Source: JAFAQB01 sp045808425 (GTDB lineage: Archaea > Thermoproteota > Nitrososphaeria > Nitrososphaerales > Nitrososphaeraceae). From it: a DNA stretch of 20,766 nucleotides. The notes under the pieces were generated by a model. That model saw only the letters and a program-made list of their open reading frames with translations. It did no database searches and was not told the origin of the DNA. Made by a program: the position numbers and the translations under genes. This document shows positions 1 through 6,702 of the stretch, one piece after another; the stretch's first letter is position 1; the number at the start of each line of letters is the position of its first letter. The stretch covers positions 1-20,766 of the forward strand of contig JBJMFM010000234.1 in assembly GCA_045808425.1 (NCBI GenBank), read 5' to 3'.

Positions 1-371
1 GCAAATCTTCTATTTAACGAATGTTTTCTGAATAATAGCGATGTAGTAGTAGCAGGTCTTCTTTGCTTTCTAAGTCTTTCCTTACCTTCTTTATTAGATG
101 GTGTTAGCCTTAGCTGCATACCACAACATGGACAAAATAACCCATTATTGTACAAGTAAACTTCACATCTTCTACAGTATTTCTTACCAAGAGAGCAATT
201 GCTTTTACCAAATACTATCTTCTTTGAATATATTCCTTTCACATATTTTTCTGCAAGCCAATGGAGAACTAAACTAGTTAGGGAATTAAAAGACCTCATT
301 AAAAACAATGGATCTGCAAAATTAGAGGAAGCGTATCCTATTAATAGGCATGGTTGGTTGGTCTGATGCAT
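1..371 (-). CDS. Small zinc-ribbon protein, 3' end beyond the window
   Basis: The reverse strand is open from an ATG at 371 to the window edge, giving at least 123 residues with the C-terminus missing. A second in-frame ATG at 299 is an alternative start; a TAA lies three codons before the first ATG. The recognisable part is a four-cysteine knuckle, CRRCEVYLYNNGLFCPCCG, encoded around 120-180, which looks like a treble-clef or rubredoxin-like zinc site. It is followed by a very basic tail (KEGKERLRKQRRP). Small proteins of this type (a KGI-S-K segment, then CxxC, about 12 residues, then CPCCG) are common in Nitrososphaerota and have no known function; nucleic-acid binding is a guess from the basic tail. 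The first 24 residues before the second ATG are less certain to be translated. Confidence 0.7.
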   Translation of the reverse strand, partial: MHQTNQPCLLIGYASSNFADPLFLMRSFNSLTSLVLHWLAEKYVKGIYSKKIVFGKSNCSLGKKYCRRCEVYLYNNGLFCPCCGMQLRLTPSNKEGKERLRKQRRPATTTSLLFRKHSLNRRF

Positions 372-415
372 GATACATCCTTATCATGGTTTTAGGGTAC
401 AATCCCTATCCTCAC

Positions 416-447
416 GCATTGGTTTAGAGATAAACCCTAATCAATGC
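416..447. repeat. Imperfect hairpin between two reverse-strand genes
   Basis: The outer arms GCATTG (416-421) and CAATGC (442-447) pair perfectly. Inside them GTTTA (422-426) pairs with TAAAC (431-435) around a GAGA loop, leaving six unpaired bases on one side (CCTAAT, 436-441). It lies downstream of the radical SAM gene ending at 577 and upstream of the zinc-ribbon gene starting at 371, both on the reverse strand. It could be a 3'-end structure or a regulatory element; nothing proves either. Confidence 0.35.
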
Positions 448-576
448 TTTTAGATTGGCGAAGTTCACCATGTTACTAGAATATATATTGTAAACGTTAT
501 TGTTAATTGATTGACTGCATATACGTTAGATAATATTGTCCGGCATATAATTAGCTGTAGATAAACTTGCGTGGTA

Positions 577-1650
577 CTAAATAAACTGAAATTTTGTCTT
601 TCTACGATTGGTAAGTCTTCCAATTATAGGAATAGGATAGCCACACTTTTTGCAGCAGTTATTTTCGTCTAGGTTCCAAGAATTTATACTAAATCCATAA
701 CGTTCTATTGCAATACTTTTACATTCTGGACAGTAAGTGTGTTCTAATCTATGACCCGGGACATTTCCGATATATGCATACTTTAACCCTTCTTCTTTTG
801 CAATAGCGTGATGCCTTTCTAGCGTTTCAATTGGTGTATTATCAAATTCCATCATTTTATAATCTGGATGGAATCTTAAAAAATGAATTGGAGTATCAGG
901 TCCTAGTTCATCATAAATAAATTTGCACAATTTTCTTGCAGCATGTAAATCATCCCCAACTTGAGGAACAACTAGATCGGTTATTTCAGTATGAATCTTT
1001 GTCTTATCTCTGACTTCTTTAAGTGATTCGAAAATAGGATCAGCATTTGGGATTCCTATATATTGTCTCACGAATTCTAGTTTACCACTCCCCTTAAAAT
1101 CAACAGTGAGGCAATCTAGAAATTGATTCATCATATTGACTGATTGCGGTGTATCATAGCCATTAGAAACAAAGATGTTGAAAATGCCTCTCTTATGAGC
1201 TTCGATTCCACAATCTCTTGCAAATTCAATAAAAATCGAAGGTTCGTTATATGTATAGGCAATTCCATGAGCACCATAGCTTATAGCCATATCTACAACT
1301 TCCTTTGGTGTCATCTCTGTACCTTCTATTTTACGCCGCTGAGAAATATCATAATTCTGACAATATTTGCAAAGCCAGTTGCATCCAGTAGTAGCAATCG
1401 AGAAAATGGATGTACCGGGCCTATAATGAGTTACAGGTTTCTTCTCTATAGGATCTAAATTGCCGGCAATAACTCGTCCATAAACAAGTAATTGTAATTT
1501 GTTGTTTGTTACCCCTCTAATACCGCAGAGACCAATTTTGCCTTCTGGGATCTCGCACAAACGGGCACAGGCAGTACACTTTATTCTGCCGTTAGGAAGA
1601 CTCTGGTATAGCTCTGCTTCCTTGCCAAAAACTTGTTTGCTTTGACTCAA
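577..1650 (-). CDS. amrS: AmmeMemoRadiSam system radical SAM enzyme (AmrS)
   Basis: The product has 357 residues, the usual length for the family. The radical SAM signature CNWLCKYC gives ligands Cys90, Cys94 and Cys97 for the SAM-binding [4Fe-4S] cluster. Upstream, Cys25, Cys28, Cys32 and Cys42 form the N-terminal cysteine-rich element of the family, and a C-terminal zinc-ribbon-like CPEC...CKKCG (Cys307, 310, 333, 336) closes the protein. The family is one of three partners (AMMECR1, Memo, radical SAM) whose joint reaction is not established. Neither partner gene is in this window, so the set is unlinked here. The first codon is TTG. The next Met is residue 113, beyond the catalytic motif, so the TTG start is well supported, and a TATA-like box sits about 30 bp before it. 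Assignment rests on the CxxxCxxC context and overall family resemblance. Confidence 0.9.
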   Translation of the reverse strand: MSQSKQVFGKEAELYQSLPNGRIKCTACARLCEIPEGKIGLCGIRGVTNNKLQLLVYGRVIAGNLDPIEKKPVTHYRPGTSIFSIATTGCNWLCKYCQNYDISQRRKIEGTEMTPKEVVDMAISYGAHGIAYTYNEPSIFIEFARDCGIEAHKRGIFNIFVSNGYDTPQSVNMMNQFLDCLTVDFKGSGKLEFVRQYIGIPNADPIFESLKEVRDKTKIHTEITDLVVPQVGDDLHAARKLCKFIYDELGPDTPIHFLRFHPDYKMMEFDNTPIETLERHHAIAKEEGLKYAYIGNVPGHRLEHTYCPECKSIAIERYGFSINSWNLDENNCCKKCGYPIPIIGRLTNRRKTKFQFI

Positions 1651-1676
1651 ACTGTATCTTATATTACAGTATAAGC

Positions 1677-1685
1677 TTATAAATT
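1677..1685 (-). promoter_or_regulatory. TATA-like box for the radical SAM gene
   Basis: On the reverse strand the box reads AATTTATAA, centred about 31 bp before the TTG at 1650. This places the transcript start within a few bases of the first codon, as expected for a leaderless archaeal mRNA, and supports the TTG start. Confidence 0.5.
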
Positions 1686-1690
1686 GTCTT

Positions 1691-2054
1691 ACACTAAAAA
1701 TCAGTGTTTTTGAATATAGTATAGTTATAACCTATATGCTGCAGTAAGTACCGGTACTAAACAGAGATCTATATCTATTCTAAGACATCAAGTAAAGAGA
1801 ATATCAAAAATTACACTATGAAAGATTACGACAGGAATATGAAAATATATGGACTTATCATGATAGTCAAAATAGTTGGAAACTATTATATAACTGGAAT
1901 TAAAATCTGGCATAATGTTTGTAAAAATAAGATAGTTCTTATTTATATATGATAGAAATTAGATTTACCAAATAAAAGACAATAAAGTGTAGAATTTTCT
2001 TTACCAACATAGTCAAATAGTAGTATGCAAAGTATTAGCTTTTAACGTCATGTT
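1691..2054. other. Intergenic stretch, no supported gene
   Basis: This AT-rich spacer separates two divergent genes. It contains a short dyad, ACACT (1691-1695) and AGTGT (1703-1707), close to the radical SAM promoter, and a 44-codon open frame at 1818-1952 (+) with hydrophobic and lysine-rich content but no recognisable domain or clear promoter. I see no RNA gene. Confidence 0.5.
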
Positions 2055-2061
2055 AGGAGGT
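2055..2061 (+). promoter_or_regulatory. Strong Shine-Dalgarno sequence
   Basis: AGGAGGT lies four bases before the ATG at 2066. It matches the anti-Shine-Dalgarno core well and fixes the start of the zinc-ribbon gene. Such a site stands out here because most neighbouring genes look leaderless. Confidence 0.6.
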
Positions 2062-2065
2062 AATA

Positions 2066-2368
2066 ATGTATCTCATCATAAAGCAGACACTAAGGGGAGG
2101 AGGTGTAAATAAGATCATTATAGCTGGACTTCAAACTAGATCAAATAATATTATGGGTGGGAAAAAAGAGTTTTTCAAACGAATACATTTTCTGCTTTGT
2201 GAGTCATGTTTTTGGTGTGCTTCATATTTATCTTCAAGCGCATCGATTGCAAAATGTCCTAGGTGTTATAGTAAAATAGAATGGATGCCAATATCTAACG
2301 CTAATCTTTCCAGATTAGATCATAGTTCTCAAGGAAAATTCATACACAATGCTCAGCCAATTAAGTGA
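2066..2368 (+). CDS. Small zinc-ribbon protein
   Basis: The 100-residue product carries a zinc-ribbon pattern: CESCFWC (Cys45, Cys48, Cys51) followed after twelve residues by CPRC (Cys64, Cys67) and the motif EWMPIS. The CESCFWCAS...CP-C-MPIS arrangement is a recurrent small protein of Nitrososphaerota. It probably binds zinc, and its cellular role is unknown. The first 30 residues, before Met30 (MGGKKEFF), are not part of the conserved core, so an internal start at 2153 is possible, but the Shine-Dalgarno site favours 2066. A diverged relative, with one ligand lost, is encoded at 17371-17670 on the other strand. Confidence 0.75.
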   Translation: MYLIIKQTLRGGGVNKIIIAGLQTRSNNIMGGKKEFFKRIHFLLCESCFWCASYLSSSASIAKCPRCYSKIEWMPISNANLSRLDHSSQGKFIHNAQPIK

Positions 2369-2497
2369 TTGTAAAGAAAAATGAATAATATTGCTGAGGC
2401 AGAAACATCTACGAAGGTTATAGCAAGACATGTGATTTTAAAACTCCTAGCAATGTCTAGAGTGTGAAGTCGTAATAATTTGTTGTAATAACTGCTA

Positions 2498-2725
2498 ATG
2501 AAAAATTCAAAAGAGAATCTGATAGAATCAGTCTATTCCATTATTAAAAAGAGTCGAAATGGAAGAATTACAGCAAAGCAGCTTGAAAAAGAAATTGGTG
2601 ATAAGAATAAAGTACATTACGCCTTAAAATACCTGCTAAAAGAACATAAAGTTAAGAAGGTTAGAGGTTTGGGTATAGATAGAATAGACTATTTTTACCA
2701 AATTATGAATTTGAGTTCCCGTTAA
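2498..2725 (+). CDS. Small winged-helix-like DNA-binding protein
   Basis: The 75-residue product has the order expected of a minimal winged helix: helix 1 (about residues 6-19), helix 2 (TAKQLEKEIG, 25-34), a likely recognition helix (NKVHYALKYLLKEHKV, 37-52), then a basic beta wing (KKVRGLGIDRIDYFYQI, 53-69). It has no effector domain, so it would bind DNA alone or as a dimer. An in-frame TAA two codons upstream fixes ATG 2498 as the first possible start. A TAATAATT stretch about 25 bp upstream could be the TATA box of a leaderless message. It follows the zinc-ribbon gene on the same strand after 129 bp. The fold is inferred from helix pattern only; no specific family is recognised. Confidence 0.6.
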   Translation: MKNSKENLIESVYSIIKKSRNGRITAKQLEKEIGDKNKVHYALKYLLKEHKVKKVRGLGIDRIDYFYQIMNLSSR

Positions 2726-2793
2726 TAATATAACTTTAGATAAAGGAGCAAGTCGTATTCAGTAAGTATGACAAACTGCATGAGAGCCCCTTA

Positions 2794-3033
2794 ATGATAG
2801 TTAAGAGTGCTGACCCTACTGTACATGAAGGAGCAAGTCTTAAGAAAATGCTAAATGAAATAGAGGCACTTTTAGCTAATGGATATACATTAAAATCTAT
2901 AACAGAGTGTAATGGTGAAATATTTGCATTCTTGCTAAACGAATCTGAATTAAGAGGAATAGAAGAGCAAAAAGTGATGCAAGAAGCTAAGAATAAAAAC
3001 ATATTATGCTATCTATACGGTATTGAAGAATAG
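2794..3033 (+). CDS. Conserved-looking small protein of unknown function
   Basis: The product from the first ATG has 79 residues, is acidic and mostly alpha-helical by pattern (SLKKMLNEIEALLANGY, then SELRGIEEQKVMQEAKNK). I do not recognise a family. The start is doubtful. The same frame stays open upstream to a TAG at 2737, and the extra residues (including FSKYDKLHESPL) look as protein-like as the rest. No ATG, GTG or TTG occurs in that extension; its first codon is ATA at 2740. Either translation begins at ATG 2794, or at an AUA codon, or a former start has mutated. The sequence from 2794 is well formed and ends normally at TAG 3031. A T-rich stretch after the stop could end the transcript. 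Confidence 0.55.
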   Translation: MIVKSADPTVHEGASLKKMLNEIEALLANGYTLKSITECNGEIFAFLLNESELRGIEEQKVMQEAKNKNILCYLYGIEE

Positions 3034-3156
3034 GAGCTACTACTACTATTGAATATTAGTACAATAAGATTGTATATTCTCTATAAACAGTATAGTTATC
3101 AAATTCAAAAAATAAGGTCGTTTTCTTTATTTCTATCCGCATATCAATCTCTCCGT

Positions 3157-3423
3157 CTATCTGTTTCTATCTATCAATGCCATTTGTTTCTCTATCTTTT
3201 CAACATCTTCTTTTTCAAAGTTCCCAGTACCTTCTAACTCCATTCGCACATTTAGTCTAACTATATCGCTAACATATTCATCTAATGATTTGAATCCTAG
3301 TTTTTCAGAAATAACCATGGCAGCAGTGTTGAAGTTCTTTGATAATCTCAAAACAATGGGAATTTCGATGTCTTGCTTATCCCATTCTTGATCATTCCAA
3401 TACCATTCTTGCTGCTTCGTCAT
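3157..3423 (-). CDS. Ribbon-helix-helix-like small protein
   Basis: From ATG 3423 the product has 88 residues. A beta-strand-like segment (IEIPIVLRLS, about residues 19-28) is followed by a helix ending in EKLGF, a turn, and a second helix (SLDEYVSDIVRLNVRMEL). This is the pattern of archaeal MetJ/Arc/CopG-type ribbon-helix-helix DNA-binding proteins. A charged tail (EKEDVEKIEKQM) follows, and the N-terminus is tryptophan-rich (QQEWYWNDQEW). A GTG two codons earlier (3429) is a possible start, but a TATA-like TTTTTATAG box is centred 27 bp before ATG 3423, which suits a leaderless start there. The family call is an inference from secondary-structure pattern, not from a diagnostic residue. Confidence 0.55.
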   Translation of the reverse strand: MTKQQEWYWNDQEWDKQDIEIPIVLRLSKNFNTAAMVISEKLGFKSLDEYVSDIVRLNVRMELEGTGNFEKEDVEKIEKQMALIDRNR

Positions 3424-3445
3424 TTTCACTGACTATCACTTTGTT

Positions 3446-3454
3446 CTATAAAAA
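3446..3454 (-). promoter_or_regulatory. TATA-like box of the ribbon-helix-helix-like gene
   Basis: The reverse strand reads TTTTTATAG, centred about 27 bp before ATG 3423. This spacing predicts a leaderless transcript starting at that ATG. Confidence 0.45.
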
Positions 3455-3622
3455 TCTTTCATCTTTATATTAATCCTAAATTCTAAATAAATAGGATAAT
3501 ATGATCTAGCAAGAGATTTACCAAATTGATTCTCTGTCATATTATTCAACTAAGAATGCGCTCCCTATATTAAACACATCAGGCACTTCTGATCTATGGC
3601 CTTTTCTTTTTTTAATTAAATC

Positions 3623-3642
3623 AATTCAAATTAAATTGAATT
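3623..3642. repeat. AT-rich inverted repeat downstream of elp3
   Basis: AATTCAA (3623-3629) and TTGAATT (3636-3642) form a 7-bp stem with a six-base loop, within an almost pure AT stretch (3608-3665). It lies between elp3 and the next reverse-strand gene. It may be a 3'-end structure, or simply chance in very AT-rich DNA. Confidence 0.3.
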
Positions 3643-3675
3643 ATTAATTATGTATGATATATTGTATAAAGAGGA

Positions 3676-3700
3676 AATTGCATTAAAACCCATTGCAATT
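3676..3700 (-). terminator. Hairpin overlapping the elp3 stop codon
   Basis: AATTGCA (3676-3682) and TGCAATT (3694-3700) are perfect 7-base inverted arms around 11 bases. The second arm overlaps the elp3 stop (3699-3701). It could mark or protect the mRNA 3' end. No T-run follows directly, so it is not a classic terminator. Confidence 0.25.
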
Positions 3701-5324
3701 ATAGCATCTTACATACATATGGTCCATTCTGAGTATATCCTAGTTTTTTGTAATACTCCCTAGTTCCTACTGCACTTATGACGGATAATTTCTGTACTCC
3801 AAATTCCTCCTTTGTAATCCTCTCTGCTTCCTGCATCAGCTGAAGTCCATATCCCTTATGCTGGGAGGATTCTTTGTCTCCAGTTTTCCCTACATCTAAC
3901 ATTTGACCATATACATGCAATTCTCTTACAACCGCTGCACAAGAAGAGTCATTATCGTATTCTTTCAGTTCTTTTCTACAAGGACCCATAACTTTGCGTA
4001 ATCGCAAAAAACCTAGAATAGTTAGCTTATCGACACTTTCAAAGGATAAAAATACCTCCAGTCCGTTTGAAGCTAAATAGTCAATTCTATTCATCGTTAT
4101 TTCCTGGTCAGAAAGATATCTTCTTTGTAAGCCAGTCTCTCTGCATCTTATGCACTTGCATCTCAAACCCATTTTATGCAGTTTCTTTAGTACCAGCTGC
4201 CTAAGATTTCCACTCTTGGGACCAGCTACGATATCTTTAGGTTCTATCTCACGTTGAACCCGCATTATCCTCACCCAAGGTGGTACAGTTTTTTTCACTG
4301 CAAACAAAACATCCATTAGATCATTGTCTGAATATGGATGATATTTTCCCTGCATATACAGCTTGTACAAGCCAGTGTGCTTAACAACGAGTGTCGGGTA
4401 AATCTTTAACATGTCTGGTTTGAAATTAGGATTCTCAAATAATGTCTTAAAATCCTCTATATCTTTTTCTGGAGATGAGTTAGGCAGACCTGGCATCATA
4501 TGTGCAACAATCTTGTAACCTGCATCCCGAGCAATTTGGAAAGATTCTATTACATCTTCCAAGGTATGTCCCCGATTAACAGCCTTGTAAACTTCATCCC
4601 GTAAGGATTGAACACCTATTTCCATGCGTGTAACTCCTAATTCAAGCATTAGATCAACCTGCTGCTGCTTACAGTAATCCGGTTTTGTTTCTACGGTAAA
4701 TCCAACGCATCTATTTTTTGCAGTTTCGTTACTAATGATAGCCTCTTGTAGATTAGCAGAACGTATTATCTCATTGAGAGCATCAAAACACGATTTTGCA
4801 AAATCCTTCTGATACTGTACGGGCATAAAGGGAAAAGTACCACCAACTATGACAAGTTCTACTTTCCCAGTGTCATGCCCTCTTGCGCGCAATTGACATA
4901 GCATAGATTGGACTTGTCTATATGGATCATAGCCAAATTTTTGAGCAGATCTCGTAGAAGGTTCAGTTCCTATATAACTTAGAGGAGTATTAAATTCGAT
5001 TCCACCAGGGCAATATATACATCTGCCTTGTGGACACTCAAATGGTTTGGGCATTACCGTAATTATTGCTATACCAGAGGCTGTCTTTATAGGCCTAACC
5101 ATCAAAACTTTCCTATAATAACTGTCATTAGGAAGATGTTCAATTATGCTCTCATTTTTTGGTAAAGTAGAAAGACGATATTTTGATGCCATAGCCTTTA
5201 CAATTTTGAAAATGGCCTTAGATGACAGACCTTCTTTTTCTTGGATTTGTTCAGCGACTGATTTACAGGCTAGAATATAGTTAGAACCTGCTTGTGAAGA
5301 TATTTCAGCAGTTTTTCGATCCAT
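3699..5324 (-). CDS. elp3: Elp3: tRNA U34 carboxymethyl-modifying radical SAM / acetyltransferase
   Basis: From ATG 5324 the product has 541 residues, normal for archaeal Elp3. The radical SAM signature CPQGRCIYCPGG gives Cys97, Cys102 and Cys105 (CX4CX2C; eukaryotic Elp3 has a longer first gap). LVIVGGTFPFMP (157-168) and TVETKPDYC follow in the radical SAM core. A cysteine cluster CKCIRC (389-394) fits the zinc site linking the halves. The C-terminal GNAT domain shows ILGFLRLRK (436-444), ELHVYGQM, the acetyl-CoA loop QHKGYG (488-493) and GTREYYKKLGY (520-530). The enzyme uses acetyl-CoA and SAM to build the cm5U-type side chain on wobble uridine of tRNA; archaeal Elp3 works without other Elongator subunits. 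The frame extends 11 codons to a TTG at 5357; ATG 5324 is preferred because those residues lack family character. It is a single gene, not an operon. Confidence 0.95.
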   Translation of the reverse strand: MDRKTAEISSQAGSNYILACKSVAEQIQEKEGLSSKAIFKIVKAMASKYRLSTLPKNESIIEHLPNDSYYRKVLMVRPIKTASGIAIITVMPKPFECPQGRCIYCPGGIEFNTPLSYIGTEPSTRSAQKFGYDPYRQVQSMLCQLRARGHDTGKVELVIVGGTFPFMPVQYQKDFAKSCFDALNEIIRSANLQEAIISNETAKNRCVGFTVETKPDYCKQQQVDLMLELGVTRMEIGVQSLRDEVYKAVNRGHTLEDVIESFQIARDAGYKIVAHMMPGLPNSSPEKDIEDFKTLFENPNFKPDMLKIYPTLVVKHTGLYKLYMQGKYHPYSDNDLMDVLFAVKKTVPPWVRIMRVQREIEPKDIVAGPKSGNLRQLVLKKLHKMGLRCKCIRCRETGLQRRYLSDQEITMNRIDYLASNGLEVFLSFESVDKLTILGFLRLRKVMGPCRKELKEYDNDSSCAAVVRELHVYGQMLDVGKTGDKESSQHKGYGLQLMQEAERITKEEFGVQKLSVISAVGTREYYKKLGYTQNGPYVCKML

Positions 5325-5471
5325 TAGCGACGTTTTGAGAAGGATGATGGGTAACAAATATTAATTTTTGTATATCTTCACATGATCATTGTCAGTTAGA
5401 TACCCCTATGATATTTGTTCTTAGTTATTATCATTAATGCTATTGTTATTGTTGCCCTGTGTTCGTAGTTA

Positions 5472-5789
5472 TTACTGCAAAGAGTGAAAGGCTAATGCTG
5501 ACTTGCCTGTATCATGAAATGAACTAACTGGTAATCCCAAGTCATCCTGGCACTCCTGAATATCTGCATAATGAACCATTTTATCATACTCATCTTTATT
5601 TTTGGCAATGACATATCCCTTCCAAGCTTTGTGGAGAGCACCCCATACCTGGTTCTCAAAGTAAAATGAATCTAACATTTTTGACCTGTCTGTCTTTATT
5701 ATAGAATCTGATTTTTTCTTTGATTTGTAATAGTCAGAAAGACCATACAGGTAATCTTTTCTTCGTCTGCTAAATCTATAGTATTTCAT
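5472..5789 (-). CDS. Conserved-looking protein of unknown function
   Basis: The 105-residue product is strongly basic at its N-terminus (YYRFSRRRKDYLYGLSDYYKSKKK), rich in aromatic residues, and becomes more acidic toward the C-terminus. There is no signal peptide, membrane span or cysteine motif. I do not recognise a family. The basic, tyrosine-rich start would suit nucleic-acid contact, but that is only a guess. It lies 147 bp upstream of the elp3 start on the same strand, so it could be co-transcribed with elp3, although the spacing is long. Upstream is a dyad, CTCCA-N8-TGGAG, next to a TTTAAAAA stretch that might be its promoter. The balanced amino-acid composition supports a real gene. 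Confidence 0.6.
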   Translation of the reverse strand: MKYYRFSRRRKDYLYGLSDYYKSKKKSDSIIKTDRSKMLDSFYFENQVWGALHKAWKGYVIAKNKDEYDKMVHYADIQECQDDLGLPVSSFHDTGKSALAFHSLQ

Positions 5790-5817
5790 TGTAAATAGTT
5801 TTGCTTGAGTGTTGGTA

Positions 5818-5835
5818 CTCCATTTGTTTTTGGAG
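5818..5835 (-). promoter_or_regulatory. Dyad CTCCA-N8-TGGAG upstream of the 105-residue gene
   Basis: CTCCA (5818-5822) and TGGAG (5831-5835) form a symmetric site 28-46 bp before the ATG at 5789. A TTTAAAAA stretch, readable as a TATA box, lies just upstream on the reverse strand. The position suits an operator or a 5'-leader hairpin. This is suggestive only. Confidence 0.3.
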
Positions 5836-6289
5836 TTTTTAAATTTTTTCGTCTAAATAATATTATGATAGGTATGTGAGCGAGCAATCTTGTGATACTA
5901 TGGTTGCAGATCATGCTGCGTAGTGTCTCAATAGAACGTCAACTAGAATGGCTTTGCAAATGTCAGTTTTCAAATTAACCGTATGGCTGAACCTCTAATT
6001 ATGGGGAGTGTAGATAAAGTTAGGCTATAATTCATTCAACTGATATGTGAACTCAAAATATGGCAATTATGTTCATTCCAAATCAGCTTGAACTTTCTAC
6101 AATTAGATTCTCTTTTTCATCAATTTTGTAAATGTAAATGCCAAATGACGAGGTAGAGAGAAAAAGTAATGAGAGTATTGACGGTTGATACTTGGATTTT
6201 AACTATGTTAGGCATCATATGGATTGAATGGTCAAACACCTGTTGAAACGTACGGATATATAGATTGAAGGTAGATAAGTGAAAGATAA
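5836..6289. other. Intergenic stretch, no supported gene
   Basis: Several very short frames occur here (15-31 codons on either strand), none with a recognisable domain, promoter or conserved motif. No tRNA-like cloverleaf, CRISPR repeat or large inverted repeat was seen. It is best regarded as spacer or strongly decayed sequence. Confidence 0.5.
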
Positions 6290-6415
6290 GTACTCAAGTA
6301 TTTGCCTGCTAAATACAAGGATCCGCAGGCGCAAGAATTATGAAAGTTAAGAGCTAATAGTGTAAAAGGTAAACAGTTGCTGCATTCTAGTGCAGCCATT
6401 CCTAATAATAATTAA
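6290..6415 (+). pseudogene. Possible decayed gene end with an in-frame TGA
   Basis: One frame reads KYLPAKYKDPQAQEL, then TGA (6341-6343), then KLRANSVKGKQLLHSSAA and on to TAA at 6413. The residue composition on both sides of the stop is protein-like (charged helical pattern) and unlike translated spacer. No start codon exists: a TAA lies at 6287-6289, directly before the segment. I do not recognise the family. It may be the C-terminal remnant of a gene, or chance. Confidence 0.3.
6379..6396. repeat. Six-base-pair hairpin
   Basis: GCTGCA (6379-6384) and TGCAGC (6391-6396) pair around TTCTAG. This is a GC-rich stem for this region. It lies inside the possible gene remnant, 60 bp before the small gene at 6455. 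Function unknown. Confidence 0.3.
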
Positions 6416-6454
6416 ATAGAAACTACTATAGCAATTCCTAGACCTAATCAAACG

Positions 6455-6625
6455 ATGCAAAAAGATAAAATACAAAAGCATAAAGACTGGATTCTTATTA
6501 ACGGTGCAAATTGGAATCGTATAATAAAAAATTATTGCTATGGTATAAGTGATTGGTACTTAGAAGTTAAAGGAATAGATATACTTGAAATTGTAGATTT
6601 ACTTCCTCGAGAGAAGAGTATATAA
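6455..6625 (+). CDS. Small 56-residue protein, unknown function
   Basis: ATG 6455 opens a 56-codon frame ending at TAA 6623-6625. The product starts with a lysine-rich stretch (MQKDKIQKHKDW), then a segment with three tryptophans in total (positions 12, 20, 34), and ends DILEIVDLLPREKSI. The composition is balanced and unlike translated AT-rich spacer, which is the main reason to call it a gene. An in-frame TAA at about 6411-6415 rules out a much longer form. I recognise no domain; the last part has an alternating hydrophobic pattern. A run of six T begins three bases after the stop and could end transcription. It converges on purM, whose stop is 78 bp away. Confidence 0.5.
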   Translation: MQKDKIQKHKDWILINGANWNRIIKNYCYGISDWYLEVKGIDILEIVDLLPREKSI

Positions 6626-6628
6626 TAA

Positions 6629-6634
6629 TTTTTT
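6629..6634 (+). terminator. T-run after the 56-residue gene
   Basis: Six consecutive T lie immediately after the stop at 6625, with further T-rich DNA up to the convergent purM stop. Archaeal RNA polymerase terminates at such U-rich tracts without needing a hairpin. Confidence 0.3.
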
Positions 6635-6702
6635 ATTCTTACTATGATACTGACACTATGATAGTTTCACAAATACAAAATCCATGATCTTGTTTATTTT
6701 TT

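Noticed and set aside
1818..1952. 44-codon forward frame between the radical SAM gene and the zinc-ribbon gene
   Set aside because: The composition is that of translated AT-rich spacer (Ile, Lys, Tyr, Asn) and no promoter is at leaderless distance.
2768..2794. An eight-codon leader peptide whose stop overlaps the ATG at 2794 (TAATG)
   Set aside because: The frame of the downstream gene itself is open and protein-like through this stretch, so the short frame is better explained as a chance overlap.
2736..3002. Reverse-strand open frame of 88 codons
   Set aside because: It is the mirror of the forward small gene at 2794-3033 and its serine/leucine-rich translation has no family character.
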